This document shows, piece after piece, positions 55,336 to 64,000 of a stretch of 64,000 nt of DNA. The notes beneath the pieces are model-generated. The model was not told the origin of the DNA and did not search any database. It saw only the letters and a program-made list of their open reading frames with translations. The stretch is from Sphingomonas gellani (lineage in GTDB: Bacteria > Pseudomonadota > Alphaproteobacteria > Sphingomonadales > Sphingomonadaceae). Position 1 is the first letter of the stretch, and the number at the start of each line of letters is the position of its first letter. A program made the translations under genes and the position numbers. The stretch covers positions 782,348 to 846,347 of the forward strand of contig NZ_FOCF01000001.1 of assembly GCF_900110035.1 (NCBI RefSeq). Reading direction: 5' to 3'.

Positions 55336-58300
55336 TGTCGGGTTCCAGCTTCGCACCGATGGCAAGGCGGAGGTGAAGAACGACTTCGCCGAGGTGAAGG
55401 CGGCTGGTCAGGCGTCGATGGCGGGCGTCGCTGACGCGGCCGAGGACGCGGCCGAACGCTCGGCTCGTGCGGCGGACCAGTTCACCGAACGGCAACTGGC
55501 GTCGTTCCGCAAGCAGGCGAACGCGGCCAAGCTGGCAGCAGCCGGCGTCGGCCAGCAGTCCGCGTTGGATGAAGCGCTGTCGCAGCGCGGCAATGGTGGA
55601 CAGTTCGCGACCGTAAACCTCGACCGTTCGACCGGTGCGGCGCGCGAGTCTGCTGCGGTGTTCGAGGCGGCAGCCGAGGCCGAGCGTCTGGCGACGCGCG
55701 CGGACGAGGATCGCACTGCCGCGGTGGTCAAGCTGCGTGCCGCGCTCGATCCCCTGTCGATCGCCCAGGCGCGGTACAGCGCCGATGTTGCCTCTGCCGA
55801 TGCCTTGCACAAGGCGGGCGCGATCAGCACGGAGGAACATGCGTCCGCTATGCGGCTGTTTACCCAGCGCCTGGATGAGAACCGGCGCGGGCTGGACGGC
55901 ACCGCCAAGGCCGAAGCTGAAGCCGAGGCGGCCGCCACGCGCTTGCGCGCGCAGCTGGACCCACTCTGGGCAGCGCAGAAGCGCTATGATGACGAGCTTG
56001 CGAGCCACAACAACCTCCTGTCACGCGGTCTCATCAATGAGGCGGAGCATGGCGAGGCGGTCAAGCAATCCGGGCAGCGGCTGAACGAGGCGCGGCGCGC
56101 GCTGGAGGGGCACACCAGCGCCCTTGGCCTCAACCGCATGCAGATGGTCGTGGGGGCCGGCGCCGCGCGCAACTTCATGGACAGCGTGCTGGCCGGCGCC
56201 AGCCCGATGCGGGCTTTCATGCAGCAGGCCGGCGATGTCGCGACTGTGCTGGAGATGGACGATGGCGGCGTCGCCGGGGGCCTCGCCAAGGTGCGGTCGC
56301 TGTTGACCCCCACCACCGTCGCAATCGGCGCCACGACGCTTGCCGTCGCGCTCGGGGCAAAAGCGTGGCTGGACTACAGCGGGTCTATCGCCAAGCTGCA
56401 ATCGCTCAGCATGGGGTCGGGCGCGGCGCTGGGCCTTGATGGTCAGCAGTTGCAGGAGGTGGCCGAGCAGGCGGCGCGTGCCGGCGACATGACGGTCGGT
56501 GCGGCGCGCGAGATCGAGCAAGCCTACGTCCAGTCGGGCAATGCGACCAAGGCGGTGCTGTCCGATCTGATCGTGGCGACGAAGGATTTCGCGGCTGCGA
56601 CGGGACAGGATGCGGCGGGCGCTGCCAAGCAGCTGGACGGCGCACTGGCCGATCCGATTGCCGGTGCGCAGATGCTGGCCGAGCGGTACGGCTGGATCAG
56701 CACCGCGACCGCCGACTATATCGGCAAGCTGATTGAGGAAAACCGGCTGGAAGAGGCGCAGAAGGCGCTGATTGATGCCGTGGCCGATGGCACGCGCGGT
56801 GCAGCCGACCAGGCAAACGCGCTGGCACGCGGCTGGGACAATGTGAAGCTGTCCGCTGCCGGTGCATGGGAGTGGCTGGGCAAGGCGATCGACCGTGCGG
56901 CAACGGGCGGATCGATACAGGATCAGATCGCCAGCCTTCAGTCCCGCCGCGCGCTTGGGCCGAGTGTTGGGCAGATGCTGACCGGCACGACGACGGCTGC
57001 GTTCCAGGCCGACATCGATCGCCAGATTGCCGACCTGCGTGGGCAGATGCGGCAGGAGGCAAACCGGTCCGCTCGCAATGCCGCGAACAGCGACCGAGCC
57101 GCAGGACAGGCCATAGTCGATCGCTTCAGCGGCGCCGATCAGCTGGGGTCCTATCGCAGCGCTGCCGGCAAGTTGCGTGCGGCACTGGCAACCGACATGC
57201 CGCCTGATCAGCGCCGGCAGCTGACCGAGACGCTTAGCGCCTACACCCACGCGATCGACACCTTCATCCCACGACAGGAGAAGTCCAACCAGCTGGCGGC
57301 GCTGGACGCCAAGCTGGCGGCAGCCAAGACCCCGGCCGAAAAGGCGGCGCTTTCCGCGCAGCGCCAGCGGCTGGAACTGGCCGGCACGGTCATCAGCGCA
57401 GCCGATGCCGATACGCGTGCGGTCGCGGCCGGCGATCGCGCGCGAAGCCAGGCGGCGCGCAGCGGGGCCAGTCATGCCCAGGCGCTCGCCCGGGAGGCCC
57501 AGTCCATGGAGGTCAGCGCGCGTGCGGCGCTGGACGTGGCCGGCGCCTATCTGAAGAGCAGTGCGGCGGGCGTGTCGGCCGAGGCGCTGCGCAAGGCGTC
57601 GACCGATGCCACCCGCAAGGGAATTGATGTCGAAGCGCAGGCGCGGCGTCAGATGAACCTCCAGACGGCGGAAGCCATCGCCAACGGGGCGAAGTCCGTC
57701 GCGAGCCTGCACGAAGAGACGGGCGCCCGTGCCGACGTGCTGAAGCAGGTGCAGGACGGCACGTTGTCCACCGAGGGGATGGCCAATGCGTTGTCGGACG
57801 AAGCGGCGCTCCGCCCGCTCATCAAGTTGCAGACGCTGGCGCAAGGATCGGCCCTGGAGGTGCTGAACCGCGTCATCGCGCAGTATCGTCAGGAATTGAC
57901 CGACGCGCATAAGGTCGAAGCGCAGACGGGGCTGGACAAGTCGATCAGCGCCAGCATCGAACGCGTGGAGGATCTGAAGGCCGCGATGGGCGACCTGGAC
58001 GCCAGCCCGGTCGACGCGGCGGTGAGCGCTGCCCAGCGTTCAGCAGCGGCCGAACTGCGCAAGATCGATCCCGACAATCTTGCCTCTCCGGCGGATCATC
58101 GCAAGTTCATCAACAGCCGCATGGACGAGGCACGGCAGGGCTTTGCGGCTGATCGTGCCCGCTACCTGCGCGACGCTAAGCGCGACGAACAGGACGCCTT
58201 GGAACTGTCCGCCCGTGAGTTGCAGCTGGTCGGCGCTAGCAGCGACGTGCGCGACCTCGAAATTGCCAAGCTGCGCGTTCAGCAGGATATCCGCCGTCGG

Positions 58301-58945
58301 TTCGGGGATATGGATGCGGCCGACGTGCAGGCCCGGCTTGCCGCTATCGACGCCCAGGATCAGGTCAACGCCAAGCTGAAGATCACCGCAGCCGCGATCG
58401 ACGAGGTGCGCGAGTTCGGCACCGGTCTGGTAGACGACGTGCTGAACCCGAGCAATTGGGACAATTGGGGCGACGCCGGCAAGGCGGTGTTGAAAGATAT
58501 CAAAAGCGAGTTCCTGAAACTCGCCCTCATCAACCCGCTGAAGAACATGATCAACGGCAACAAGGATCTGCCGACTTTGTCGAGTGCGATCAGCAACATC
58601 GGCAGCCTGTTCGGGAAGAAGACGGGAAAGAACGCGTCGGGCACGGAAAGCTGGTCCGGCGGGCTGACCTGGGTGAACGAGAACGGCCCGGAGATCGCTG
58701 ACCTCCCGAACGGCACCCGCATCTACCCCGCCGCCGAAACGCGGCGGATGATGACGGCCAATGAGAACGGGGCCGGTGGCGGCGCCCTCCACTTCGATCT
58801 GCGCGGCGCAGTGGTGACGCAGGACCTGCTGGACCAGATGAACGCCATGGCGAACGGTGCTGCCGTGCGCGGGGCTGCTGGTGGCAGTCAGATGGCGCAG
58901 CGCGATCTGGCGCGAACCCGGCGCCGGTCGTTGTCGCGAGGTTGA
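55322..58945 (+). CDS. Tail length tape measure protein
   Basis: A 1207-residue protein, the longest in the window. It has long alanine-rich coiled-coil regions, a hydrophobic stretch near residues 330-345 (PTTVAIGATTLAVALGAKAW), and a C-terminal glycine-rich domain (GSGLTWVNENGPEIADLPNG-like). Its length sets tail length (long tail expected). The ATG at 55322 has GGAGG upstream and is preferred to an earlier start inside the chaperone frame. Confidence 0.9.
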   Translation: MPMRSVGFQLRTDGKAEVKNDFAEVKAAGQASMAGVADAAEDAAERSARAADQFTERQLASFRKQANAAKLAAAGVGQQSALDEALSQRGNGGQFATVNLDRSTGAARESAAVFEAAAEAERLATRADEDRTAAVVKLRAALDPLSIAQARYSADVASADALHKAGAISTEEHASAMRLFTQRLDENRRGLDGTAKAEAEAEAAATRLRAQLDPLWAAQKRYDDELASHNNLLSRGLINEAEHGEAVKQSGQRLNEARRALEGHTSALGLNRMQMVVGAGAARNFMDSVLAGASPMRAFMQQAGDVATVLEMDDGGVAGGLAKVRSLLTPTTVAIGATTLAVALGAKAWLDYSGSIAKLQSLSMGSGAALGLDGQQLQEVAEQAARAGDMTVGAAREIEQAYVQSGNATKAVLSDLIVATKDFAAATGQDAAGAAKQLDGALADPIAGAQMLAERYGWISTATADYIGKLIEENRLEEAQKALIDAVADGTRGAADQANALARGWDNVKLSAAGAWEWLGKAIDRAATGGSIQDQIASLQSRRALGPSVGQMLTGTTTAAFQADIDRQIADLRGQMRQEANRSARNAANSDRAAGQAIVDRFSGADQLGSYRSAAGKLRAALATDMPPDQRRQLTETLSAYTHAIDTFIPRQEKSNQLAALDAKLAAAKTPAEKAALSAQRQRLELAGTVISAADADTRAVAAGDRARSQAARSGASHAQALAREAQSMEVSARAALDVAGAYLKSSAAGVSAEALRKASTDATRKGIDVEAQARRQMNLQTAEAIANGAKSVASLHEETGARADVLKQVQDGTLSTEGMANALSDEAALRPLIKLQTLAQGSALEVLNRVIAQYRQELTDAHKVEAQTGLDKSISASIERVEDLKAAMGDLDASPVDAAVSAAQRSAAAELRKIDPDNLASPADHRKFINSRMDEARQGFAADRARYLRDAKRDEQDALELSARELQLVGASSDVRDLEIAKLRVQQDIRRRFGDMDAADVQARLAAIDAQDQVNAKLKITAAAIDEVREFGTGLVDDVLNPSNWDNWGDAGKAVLKDIKSEFLKLALINPLKNMINGNKDLPTLSSAISNIGSLFGKKTGKNASGTESWSGGLTWVNENGPEIADLPNGTRIYPAAETRRMMTANENGAGGGALHFDLRGAVVTQDLLDQMNAMANGAAVRGAAGGSQMAQRDLARTRRRSLSRG

Positions 58946-58948
58946 GCC

Positions 58949-59545
58949 ATGTCGATCGAGCTTCCCCAGCCTCGTATGCCCCAGACGGCCGTCCCCAAGC
59001 TGATCGACTGGGGCGCAGACCTGACCCCGCCCATGGGCGGTCCGTCGCAGCGACTGAACAGGATCGGGGATCGGTTCGCCTTGGTCATCAACTATCCAAG
59101 ACTGAAACCCGAGCCTGACGCACGCATCCTAATGGCACGGGTACGGCGGGCGAAGCGCGAAGGCGCGCTGTTCCCGTTCCCGCAGCCAGGGCTGGAGATC
59201 GGCAATCCGGGTACGCCGGTGGTAAACGGGGCTGGCCAGCAGGGATCCTCGCTTCAGCTGCGGGGCTTCACCGCTGGTTATGTCGTGCGGGAAGGGCAGT
59301 TCTTCTCGATCATCTTCGCTGGCCGTCGCTATCTGCACTGCGCAAGCGCCGACGTGACCGCGACCGCGTCGGGCACCATGCTGTTACCGATTCATCCGAT
59401 GCTTCGTATCAGCCCGAACAGCGGCGCCACCTGCGAGTTCGCGCAGCCCTATATCGAGGGCACGCTGGGCGAGAGCGAAGCGTCGGTGGAATGGGCAATC
59501 GCGCGCGCCTCGCCTTCGGCCCTGACGATCATGGAGGCGGCATGA
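58949..59545 (+). CDS. Minor tail protein (gpM-like position)
   Basis: A 198-residue beta-rich protein after the tape measure, where lambda M and L lie. Segments such as GYVVREGQFFSIIFAGRRYL are strand-like. Role inferred from order; the next gene starts inside its last codons. Confidence 0.65.
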   Translation: MSIELPQPRMPQTAVPKLIDWGADLTPPMGGPSQRLNRIGDRFALVINYPRLKPEPDARILMARVRRAKREGALFPFPQPGLEIGNPGTPVVNGAGQQGSSLQLRGFTAGYVVREGQFFSIIFAGRRYLHCASADVTATASGTMLLPIHPMLRISPNSGATCEFAQPYIEGTLGESEASVEWAIARASPSALTIMEAA

Positions 59546-60135
59546 CCAGCATGTCACCCGCGCTCGACCAGGCGCTCACCGGTCCTACGCCGACCATTTT
59601 CGGGGCGGTGGAGATCGTGCTGCCGAATCACACCATTCGGCTGCTGACCGGCTCCGGCATCATCGTGTTCGACGGCAAGACGTTTACCGGCAGCGATGCC
59701 ACCTATGGTGTTCTGCACTCGGTCGAGGATCTGACCGATGGCACTGGCGACGAAGCGCCCGGCATCTCGCTGACCCTCGTCCCGGCCGGCGATGCGGCTG
59801 CGGCCGACCTCGCTCGTCCCGAACATCAGGGCGCGGCCGTGTCGATCTGGCTGGGCGCGGTCGAGCCAAGCAATGGCCTCGTGATTGGTGAACCGCTGCT
59901 GATCTTTCTGGGCGCACTCGACGTGCCGAAGTTGACGGCCGGACCGAACAGTCGCCTCTTGGAACTGGAGATCACGAGCGCGTTCGAAGACTTCTTCTTC
60001 TCCGACGACGGCGCTCGGCTGTCCGACACCTTCCACCGATATGTCTGGCCGGGAGAGCGGGGCATGTCCTTCGTCACGGGCGTAGACGAGCAGATCTACT
60101 GGGGTGGCGATAATCCTTCGGGAGTGAAGCGGTGA
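59542..60135 (+). CDS. Minor tail protein (gpL-like position)
   Basis: A 197-residue protein starting at ATG 59542 overlapping the previous stop by four bases. Segments LLTGSGIIVFDGKTFTGSDA and ELEITSAFEDFFFSDD suggest a tail-tip domain. Role inferred from order. Confidence 0.65.
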   Translation: MTSMSPALDQALTGPTPTIFGAVEIVLPNHTIRLLTGSGIIVFDGKTFTGSDATYGVLHSVEDLTDGTGDEAPGISLTLVPAGDAAAADLARPEHQGAAVSIWLGAVEPSNGLVIGEPLLIFLGALDVPKLTAGPNSRLLELEITSAFEDFFFSDDGARLSDTFHRYVWPGERGMSFVTGVDEQIYWGGDNPSGVKR

Positions 60136-60560
60136 AGCAAGCCTCTCCCGAAATGGTGCGGCGGGTTGCCGCTGCCCAGGCAACGCTGGCGCGGTTCCGC
60201 GACCGTCCGTTCCGTTGGGGCAGCAACGATTGCGCGCGCATGGCGGCGTTCCACCTCAGGCAGATGGGGCACAAGCCCCAACTGGCCAAGGCGGGCAGCT
60301 ACCGCAGCGCTCTTGCGGCGCGCGCAGCCTTGAAGCGACTTGGGTTCGCGACCTTGGCCGAGGCGCTGGACGCTATCGGATTGCAGCGGGTCGCCCCGGC
60401 TGAAGCATGGGTCGGCGACATCGTCATGGGCGACAGTGGTGACGTGTTCGGAGCGCTCGGCGTTCTCCTGGGAAATGAGGCGATGATCGGCTTTCACGAG
60501 CATGCGGCAGGGGCCACGGTGCTTCGCCACGTCCACCTCGTATCCGCTTGGCGCCTCTGA
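60132..60560 (+). CDS. NlpC/P60-like tail tip assembly protein (DUF6950-like)
   Basis: A 142-residue protein starting at GTG 60132. FRWGSNDCARMAA places a cysteine in the position of NlpC/P60 peptidases, and a later HEHAAG may supply the histidine. It occupies the gpK slot before the gpJ-like protein. Enzyme activity is unproven. Confidence 0.65.
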   Translation: MKQASPEMVRRVAAAQATLARFRDRPFRWGSNDCARMAAFHLRQMGHKPQLAKAGSYRSALAARAALKRLGFATLAEALDAIGLQRVAPAEAWVGDIVMGDSGDVFGALGVLLGNEAMIGFHEHAAGATVLRHVHLVSAWRL

Positions 60561-63359
60561 ATGTCGAAGTTTTTGGCAACCGCGGCTGTCGTGGTCGGCG
60601 CCGTTGCGCTGGCGGCGACGGGGGTTGGGGCGGCAGCCAGCGCCGGCCTGATCGGGACGGCCGGAACGGCCGCCACCGCGACGACCGCCGCTACGGCAGC
60701 CAGCTTCGCGGGCCTGTCGGCAACCACGCTGACATCCGTGGCGACCTTGGCCGGCGTTGCGGCAGCCGGACTGAGCTTCGGTGCCTCGGCGCTGGCACCC
60801 AAGCCCAGCCAGGGTGGATCGCAAACCTCTTGGAAGGCCGATCCGCAGGCCGGCATCCCCTATGCGATGGGCCGCACCTACGTGTCCGGCAACATCGTTT
60901 ACCGCAAGGCATGGGGTAAGGATAACCAGTACCAGACGCTGGTGACCGTACTGTCGGGCGGTGGTCCGCACGCCGCGATCGAGCAGATGTTCGTCGACAA
61001 GGAACCCCGCGCGATCGGGGCGGGCGCGGTCGTGAACATCCCCGACTACGGGTACATGTGGGCAGGCTATCAGCTGGGCGCTACGCCAGAGGCAAGCGCG
61101 CTGACCCGCGCGCCTGGTGCGCCCACCGGGTGGTCGGCGGATTGCAAGCTGTCTGGCTATGCCGCGACAGTTGTCACGCTGAAGTTCGACACCAAGGGTG
61201 ACCACACCCTGACTTCCACGCCGGATATTGGTTGGGTCGGCCGCTGGGCGTGTGTGTACGATCCACGGCGTGACAGCACATATCCGGGCGGCAGTGGCGC
61301 GCACCGCATCAACGATGAACGCACATGGGAATGGTCCCAGAACCCGTATTTACATGCCCTGACGTGGCTGGTCGGCCGGCGCGCGAACGGCAAGGTCGTG
61401 CTGGGCGTTGGCGCTCCCGTCGTCGGCATTATCATGGCGCAATTCGTCGAGGGTGCAAACGTCGCTGACGCCAACGGCTGGAAGCTGGGCGGCGTCGTCT
61501 ATTCGACCGACGACAAGTGGAATGCGTTCAAGCAGATGCTCCAGGCGGGTGGTGGTGAGCCGCTGCGTCTGGGTGCGCAGATCGGATGCTTGGTCAACAC
61601 GCCCCGCGTGTCTCTGGCGACGATCACGGTCGGGGATGTGGTTGGTGAGGCGAGCGTTCAAGCAACCCAGTCGCGGCGTGACCGGATCAACGCCATTATT
61701 CCGCGTTACCGGTCTGAGGCGAACGACTGGACTGTAGTAGCCGGCTCGCCGGTGGTGGTGGCCGATTACGTCACCTTTGACCGCCGACAGCGCCAAAAGG
61801 AGGTGGAATACAGCCTCGTCCAGGACCTGACGCAAAGTCAGCAGCTAGCGCGCTATGACATCGAGAACGCGCGCGAGTTCGGACCGGTCACCCTGCCCCT
61901 GAAGCTGCGGTGGATGGGCTACCGGCCTGGTGACGTTGTGACAGCGACGCTTCCCGAGCTTGGGCTGGTCAATCAGGACCTGCTGCTGCTTCAGCGCGGG
62001 CTGTCGCCGCAGGACGGCACGGTGACCATGACGGCCCGTTCGGAAACGGCCGGCAAGCACCCGTTCGCGCTTGGCCAGACCGGCACTCCGCCGGCAACGC
62101 CGGGGGTGAGCGGACCCGCGCTGATCCCTGTTCCTGGGGCTTCGGCATGGTCGCTCGCAGGCGGCATGATCACGGGCGAGAATGGCGCGACCCGCCCAGT
62201 GCTGCTGTTGAGCGGTGCGGCGGATAGTGACGTGATCTCCGGGATCGTGGTCGAGTATCGAGAGTCGACCGGGCAGCAGGATGCCGGCACCGGCTGGCTA
62301 ACGGTGACCACGCTGGAACCGAAAGCGGAGCAGCTGACGATCACTGACGTGAAGGATGGCGGCGTCTACCAGGTTGCGGTGTCGTACCGGAAAGACCCCG
62401 GCACCGGCGGTCGGTTGATCCTCGGACCGGTGACGGCCGGACAGACACAGGTGCCTTGGCAGGATGGCGTTGTCGGCCCCGGCAAGCCTGAAGACAATGC
62501 CGATGTGACTCGCGACCACCTGCCGGACGCGTGGCACGACTGGACGGGCAAATCTGGTGTGGAGGTCGTTTCCGACCTGAACGCGGCGATCGCCATGATC
62601 GCAGCCGAGCAGATGCGCTCCGGCGTGTGGCGCGGCGAGACGGACCGGATCGTCTACGCAGATGATGGTCGGCCGATCCGGGTAGAGGTCGAGGCGCTCG
62701 GTTCGGACGTGGACGGGGTGAAGCAGTTCGTTGCGTTCCTGAAGGAAGTCGACAGCAGCGCGAAGACGAGCAAGTTCCTGTTCTCGGCGCGCGCGGATGG
62801 CAGCATCGTCGGGATCGAGGGCATCGCGGGCGGCGGGTTCGACCAGCTGAGCTTCGTCGCCAGCCGTTTCCTGTTCGTGGACGAGAATGGCGGCAATCCG
62901 ATCAACGCCCTGACCTACGAAGGCGGCGTATGGCGCCTGAAGGCGGCAGCGGTCGAAAGGCTTTGGGTCAACACCGCAGTCGTGCCCGCGCGGGCGAAAG
63001 CGACCGGTCCAGTGCAGGGCACCTTTAGCAGCACGTCCGGCGACCCCCTCCCTTTGATGGAGGTGCTGCGGGCCGTGGTGACGCTTGCCGAGCCGGGCTG
63101 GATCGACATCGATGTGTCGATCCAGCAAGGTTTCACGTCGACGCCCGCACCCTGGCATCTGGAGATACAGGTCAACGGCCACCAGCTGGACGAGAGCCCG
63201 CGTGGAGGTGTCGAGGGCACCAGCGGTGTGCAGTCCTTTGGCAGCTACTATGCGTCGGCAGCCGGGGACTACGTCGTCACCGCCATGTGGCAGGCGTCGA
63301 CAGCAGTCACGCTCGCCCAGCGTGCCATTCGCGCCAACGGCCAGCAGTACACGGTGTAG
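60561..63359 (+). CDS. gpJ-like host-specificity / tail tip protein
   Basis: A 932-residue protein. An N-terminal hydrophobic alanine-rich region (about 1-80) precedes the gpJ-like body with domains such as PYAMGRTYVSGNIVYRKAWG and later Fn3-like beta-rich segments (EYRESTGQQDAG, YQVAVSYRKD). The C-terminus is beta-rich and probably contacts the host. This is the likely receptor-binding or tip module. Confidence 0.88.
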   Translation: MSKFLATAAVVVGAVALAATGVGAAASAGLIGTAGTAATATTAATAASFAGLSATTLTSVATLAGVAAAGLSFGASALAPKPSQGGSQTSWKADPQAGIPYAMGRTYVSGNIVYRKAWGKDNQYQTLVTVLSGGGPHAAIEQMFVDKEPRAIGAGAVVNIPDYGYMWAGYQLGATPEASALTRAPGAPTGWSADCKLSGYAATVVTLKFDTKGDHTLTSTPDIGWVGRWACVYDPRRDSTYPGGSGAHRINDERTWEWSQNPYLHALTWLVGRRANGKVVLGVGAPVVGIIMAQFVEGANVADANGWKLGGVVYSTDDKWNAFKQMLQAGGGEPLRLGAQIGCLVNTPRVSLATITVGDVVGEASVQATQSRRDRINAIIPRYRSEANDWTVVAGSPVVVADYVTFDRRQRQKEVEYSLVQDLTQSQQLARYDIENAREFGPVTLPLKLRWMGYRPGDVVTATLPELGLVNQDLLLLQRGLSPQDGTVTMTARSETAGKHPFALGQTGTPPATPGVSGPALIPVPGASAWSLAGGMITGENGATRPVLLLSGAADSDVISGIVVEYRESTGQQDAGTGWLTVTTLEPKAEQLTITDVKDGGVYQVAVSYRKDPGTGGRLILGPVTAGQTQVPWQDGVVGPGKPEDNADVTRDHLPDAWHDWTGKSGVEVVSDLNAAIAMIAAEQMRSGVWRGETDRIVYADDGRPIRVEVEALGSDVDGVKQFVAFLKEVDSSAKTSKFLFSARADGSIVGIEGIAGGGFDQLSFVASRFLFVDENGGNPINALTYEGGVWRLKAAAVERLWVNTAVVPARAKATGPVQGTFSSTSGDPLPLMEVLRAVVTLAEPGWIDIDVSIQQGFTSTPAPWHLEIQVNGHQLDESPRGGVEGTSGVQSFGSYYASAAGDYVVTAMWQASTAVTLAQRAIRANGQQYTV

Positions 63360-63362
63360 CCC

Positions 63363-63536
63363 ATGATCGCTGTCATTTACGATCCGGCCGATGGCCGCAT
63401 CATCCAGACCGTGCGCGGTACGGAGCGATCGATCGCGCTGAGTGGCCCCGCGTACATCGAGGTGCCGGAGTTTCGCGCCGACTATGACGCGACGCACCAG
63501 GTCATCGACGGCACCCTGCAACCGAGGGAAGACTGA
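63363..63536 (+). CDS. Small phage protein after gpJ (57 aa)
   Basis: A short gene from ATG 63363, two bases after the gpJ-like stop. The product (YDPADGRIIQTVRG, SGPAYIEVPEFRADYDAT) looks like a small beta protein often found near the tail tip. Its last codons overlap the next ATG by one base. Confidence 0.65.
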   Translation: MIAVIYDPADGRIIQTVRGTERSIALSGPAYIEVPEFRADYDATHQVIDGTLQPRED

Positions 63537-63943
63537 TGGCTGATCCTGTCGATCAGGCGAGCTTCGCCCAGCTCGTCACCCGCTTCGGCGCGCTGCTCGA
63601 TAGCTGGGAAGCGGTCCTGCGCCAGGTGCTGGTGCAGGACCTGTCCGGCGCCGGGCCGTGGGCGCTGTCCGAGGCGGACCATGGCGGCAAGTCGCTGCTG
63701 GTGTCGAACGGCGCCGCCACGGCATCGATCACGCTCAACCTGCCCGCCGGGGCAGCGGTCGGCACGCTGATCCTCGCCGATCAGATCGGCACCGCGCCCG
63801 TCCGGCTGGTGCCGGCGAACGGTGAGGTGCTGCACCACCGGCTCGGCCACAACGGCACCGCCGGCCAGTGGGCGAGCCTGCATGCCAAGTGCATCCGCCC
63901 GGGCGAATGGCTGCTCGCCGGCGACACGGCAGTGGTCGGCTGA
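63536..63943 (+). CDS. Phage tail-region protein, unknown function
   Basis: A 135-residue beta-rich protein (SLLVSNGAATASITLNLPAG, LILADQIGTAPVRLVPANGE) from ATG 63536. It resembles tail fibre or head-fibre-like small proteins in composition. The next gene starts on its last base. Confidence 0.6.
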   Translation: MADPVDQASFAQLVTRFGALLDSWEAVLRQVLVQDLSGAGPWALSEADHGGKSLLVSNGAATASITLNLPAGAAVGTLILADQIGTAPVRLVPANGEVLHHRLGHNGTAGQWASLHAKCIRPGEWLLAGDTAVVG

Positions 63944-64000
63944 TGCTCGCGGTCCATGGCGGTTTTGCGCTGGCGATGCTGGCCGGGCACTGCCCGCCAT
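63943..64000 (+). CDS. Start of a downstream phage gene, cut by window end
   Basis: ATG at 63943 overlaps the previous stop and is followed by 18 open codons to the window edge. The hydrophobic start (LAVHGGFALAMLAGHCPP) is too short to identify. Confidence 0.4.
   Translation, partial: MLAVHGGFALAMLAGHCPP

Larger units (their letters stand above)
29214..64000. mobile_element. Temperate siphophage-type prophage, left end and most of its length
   Basis: Everything from the tRNA 3' end to the window edge reads as one phage: tyrosine integrase, immunity region, replication genes, terminase, portal, capsid, tail chaperone, tape measure and tail tip, in standard order. Host-type genes stop at the tRNA. 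The right attachment site and lysis genes are not in the window. The 3' part of the tRNA (about 29190-29213) is the likely core attachment sequence. Confidence 0.95.

Noticed and set aside
56021..57910. 629-codon minus frame over the tape measure
   Set aside because: Antisense shadow; no ribosome site or family match.
29214..64000. Gene transfer agent cluster
   Set aside because: GpA-type terminase, integrase, immunity and replication genes indicate a true prophage, not a GTA.

Overview
The window is GC-rich, densely coded alphaproteobacterial DNA, most likely from a sphingomonad (Sphingomonas or a close relative). The grounds are the short HPr kinase - rapZ - EIIA - HPr cluster, a CckA-type hybrid kinase, and general gene content. 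This rests on reading the proteins; no database search was run.

Positions 1-29213 are ordinary chromosome. In order: a regulatory PTS cluster (hprK end, rapZ, EIIA, HPr), an rRNA/tRNA 2'-O-methyltransferase, rmuC with a small overlapping gene, def, a TonB-like protein, recR, fmt-truA, an RlmD/RumA-like methyltransferase with nnr, ilvD, a single-domain response regulator behind cckA, an M13 peptidase, DUF2062-smpB-dapA, a soluble lytic transglycosylase, greB, a NYN-LOTUS protein, an alcohol dehydrogenase, ettA, an M28 peptidase, two tandem small lipoproteins, and a tRNA with a CAT anticodon.

From 29214 to the window end lies a temperate siphophage-type prophage inserted at the 3' end of that tRNA; its right end is outside the window. 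A leftward operon of seven genes joined by ATGA or GTGA overlaps runs from 35445 to the integrase. It carries a PP-loop (PAPS reductase/DndC-like) enzyme and a C5-cytosine methyltransferase with an unusual repeated target-recognition region. An S24 (LexA/CI-type) repressor gene is flanked by three operator-like palindromes on each side, a lambda-like OL/OR arrangement. Rightward come a Cro-like gene, a CII-like regulator, small DNA-binding proteins, a putative adenine methyltransferase, a zinc/Toprim primase, an apparent FtsK-gamma/GapR fusion, a P4-type primase-helicase, an iteron-like repeat cluster (candidate origin), terminase (Nu1/GpA type), gpW, portal, a protease-major capsid fusion, head-tail joining genes, tail tube, a tail chaperone with a canonical -1 frameshift site, tape measure, and tail-tip genes.

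The best candidates for new biology are the mirror-image immunity region with a probable leaderless repressor transcript, the repeat-built methyltransferase beside the DndC-like enzyme, the GapR fusion, and the CGGACAG repeat cluster after the primase-helicase.
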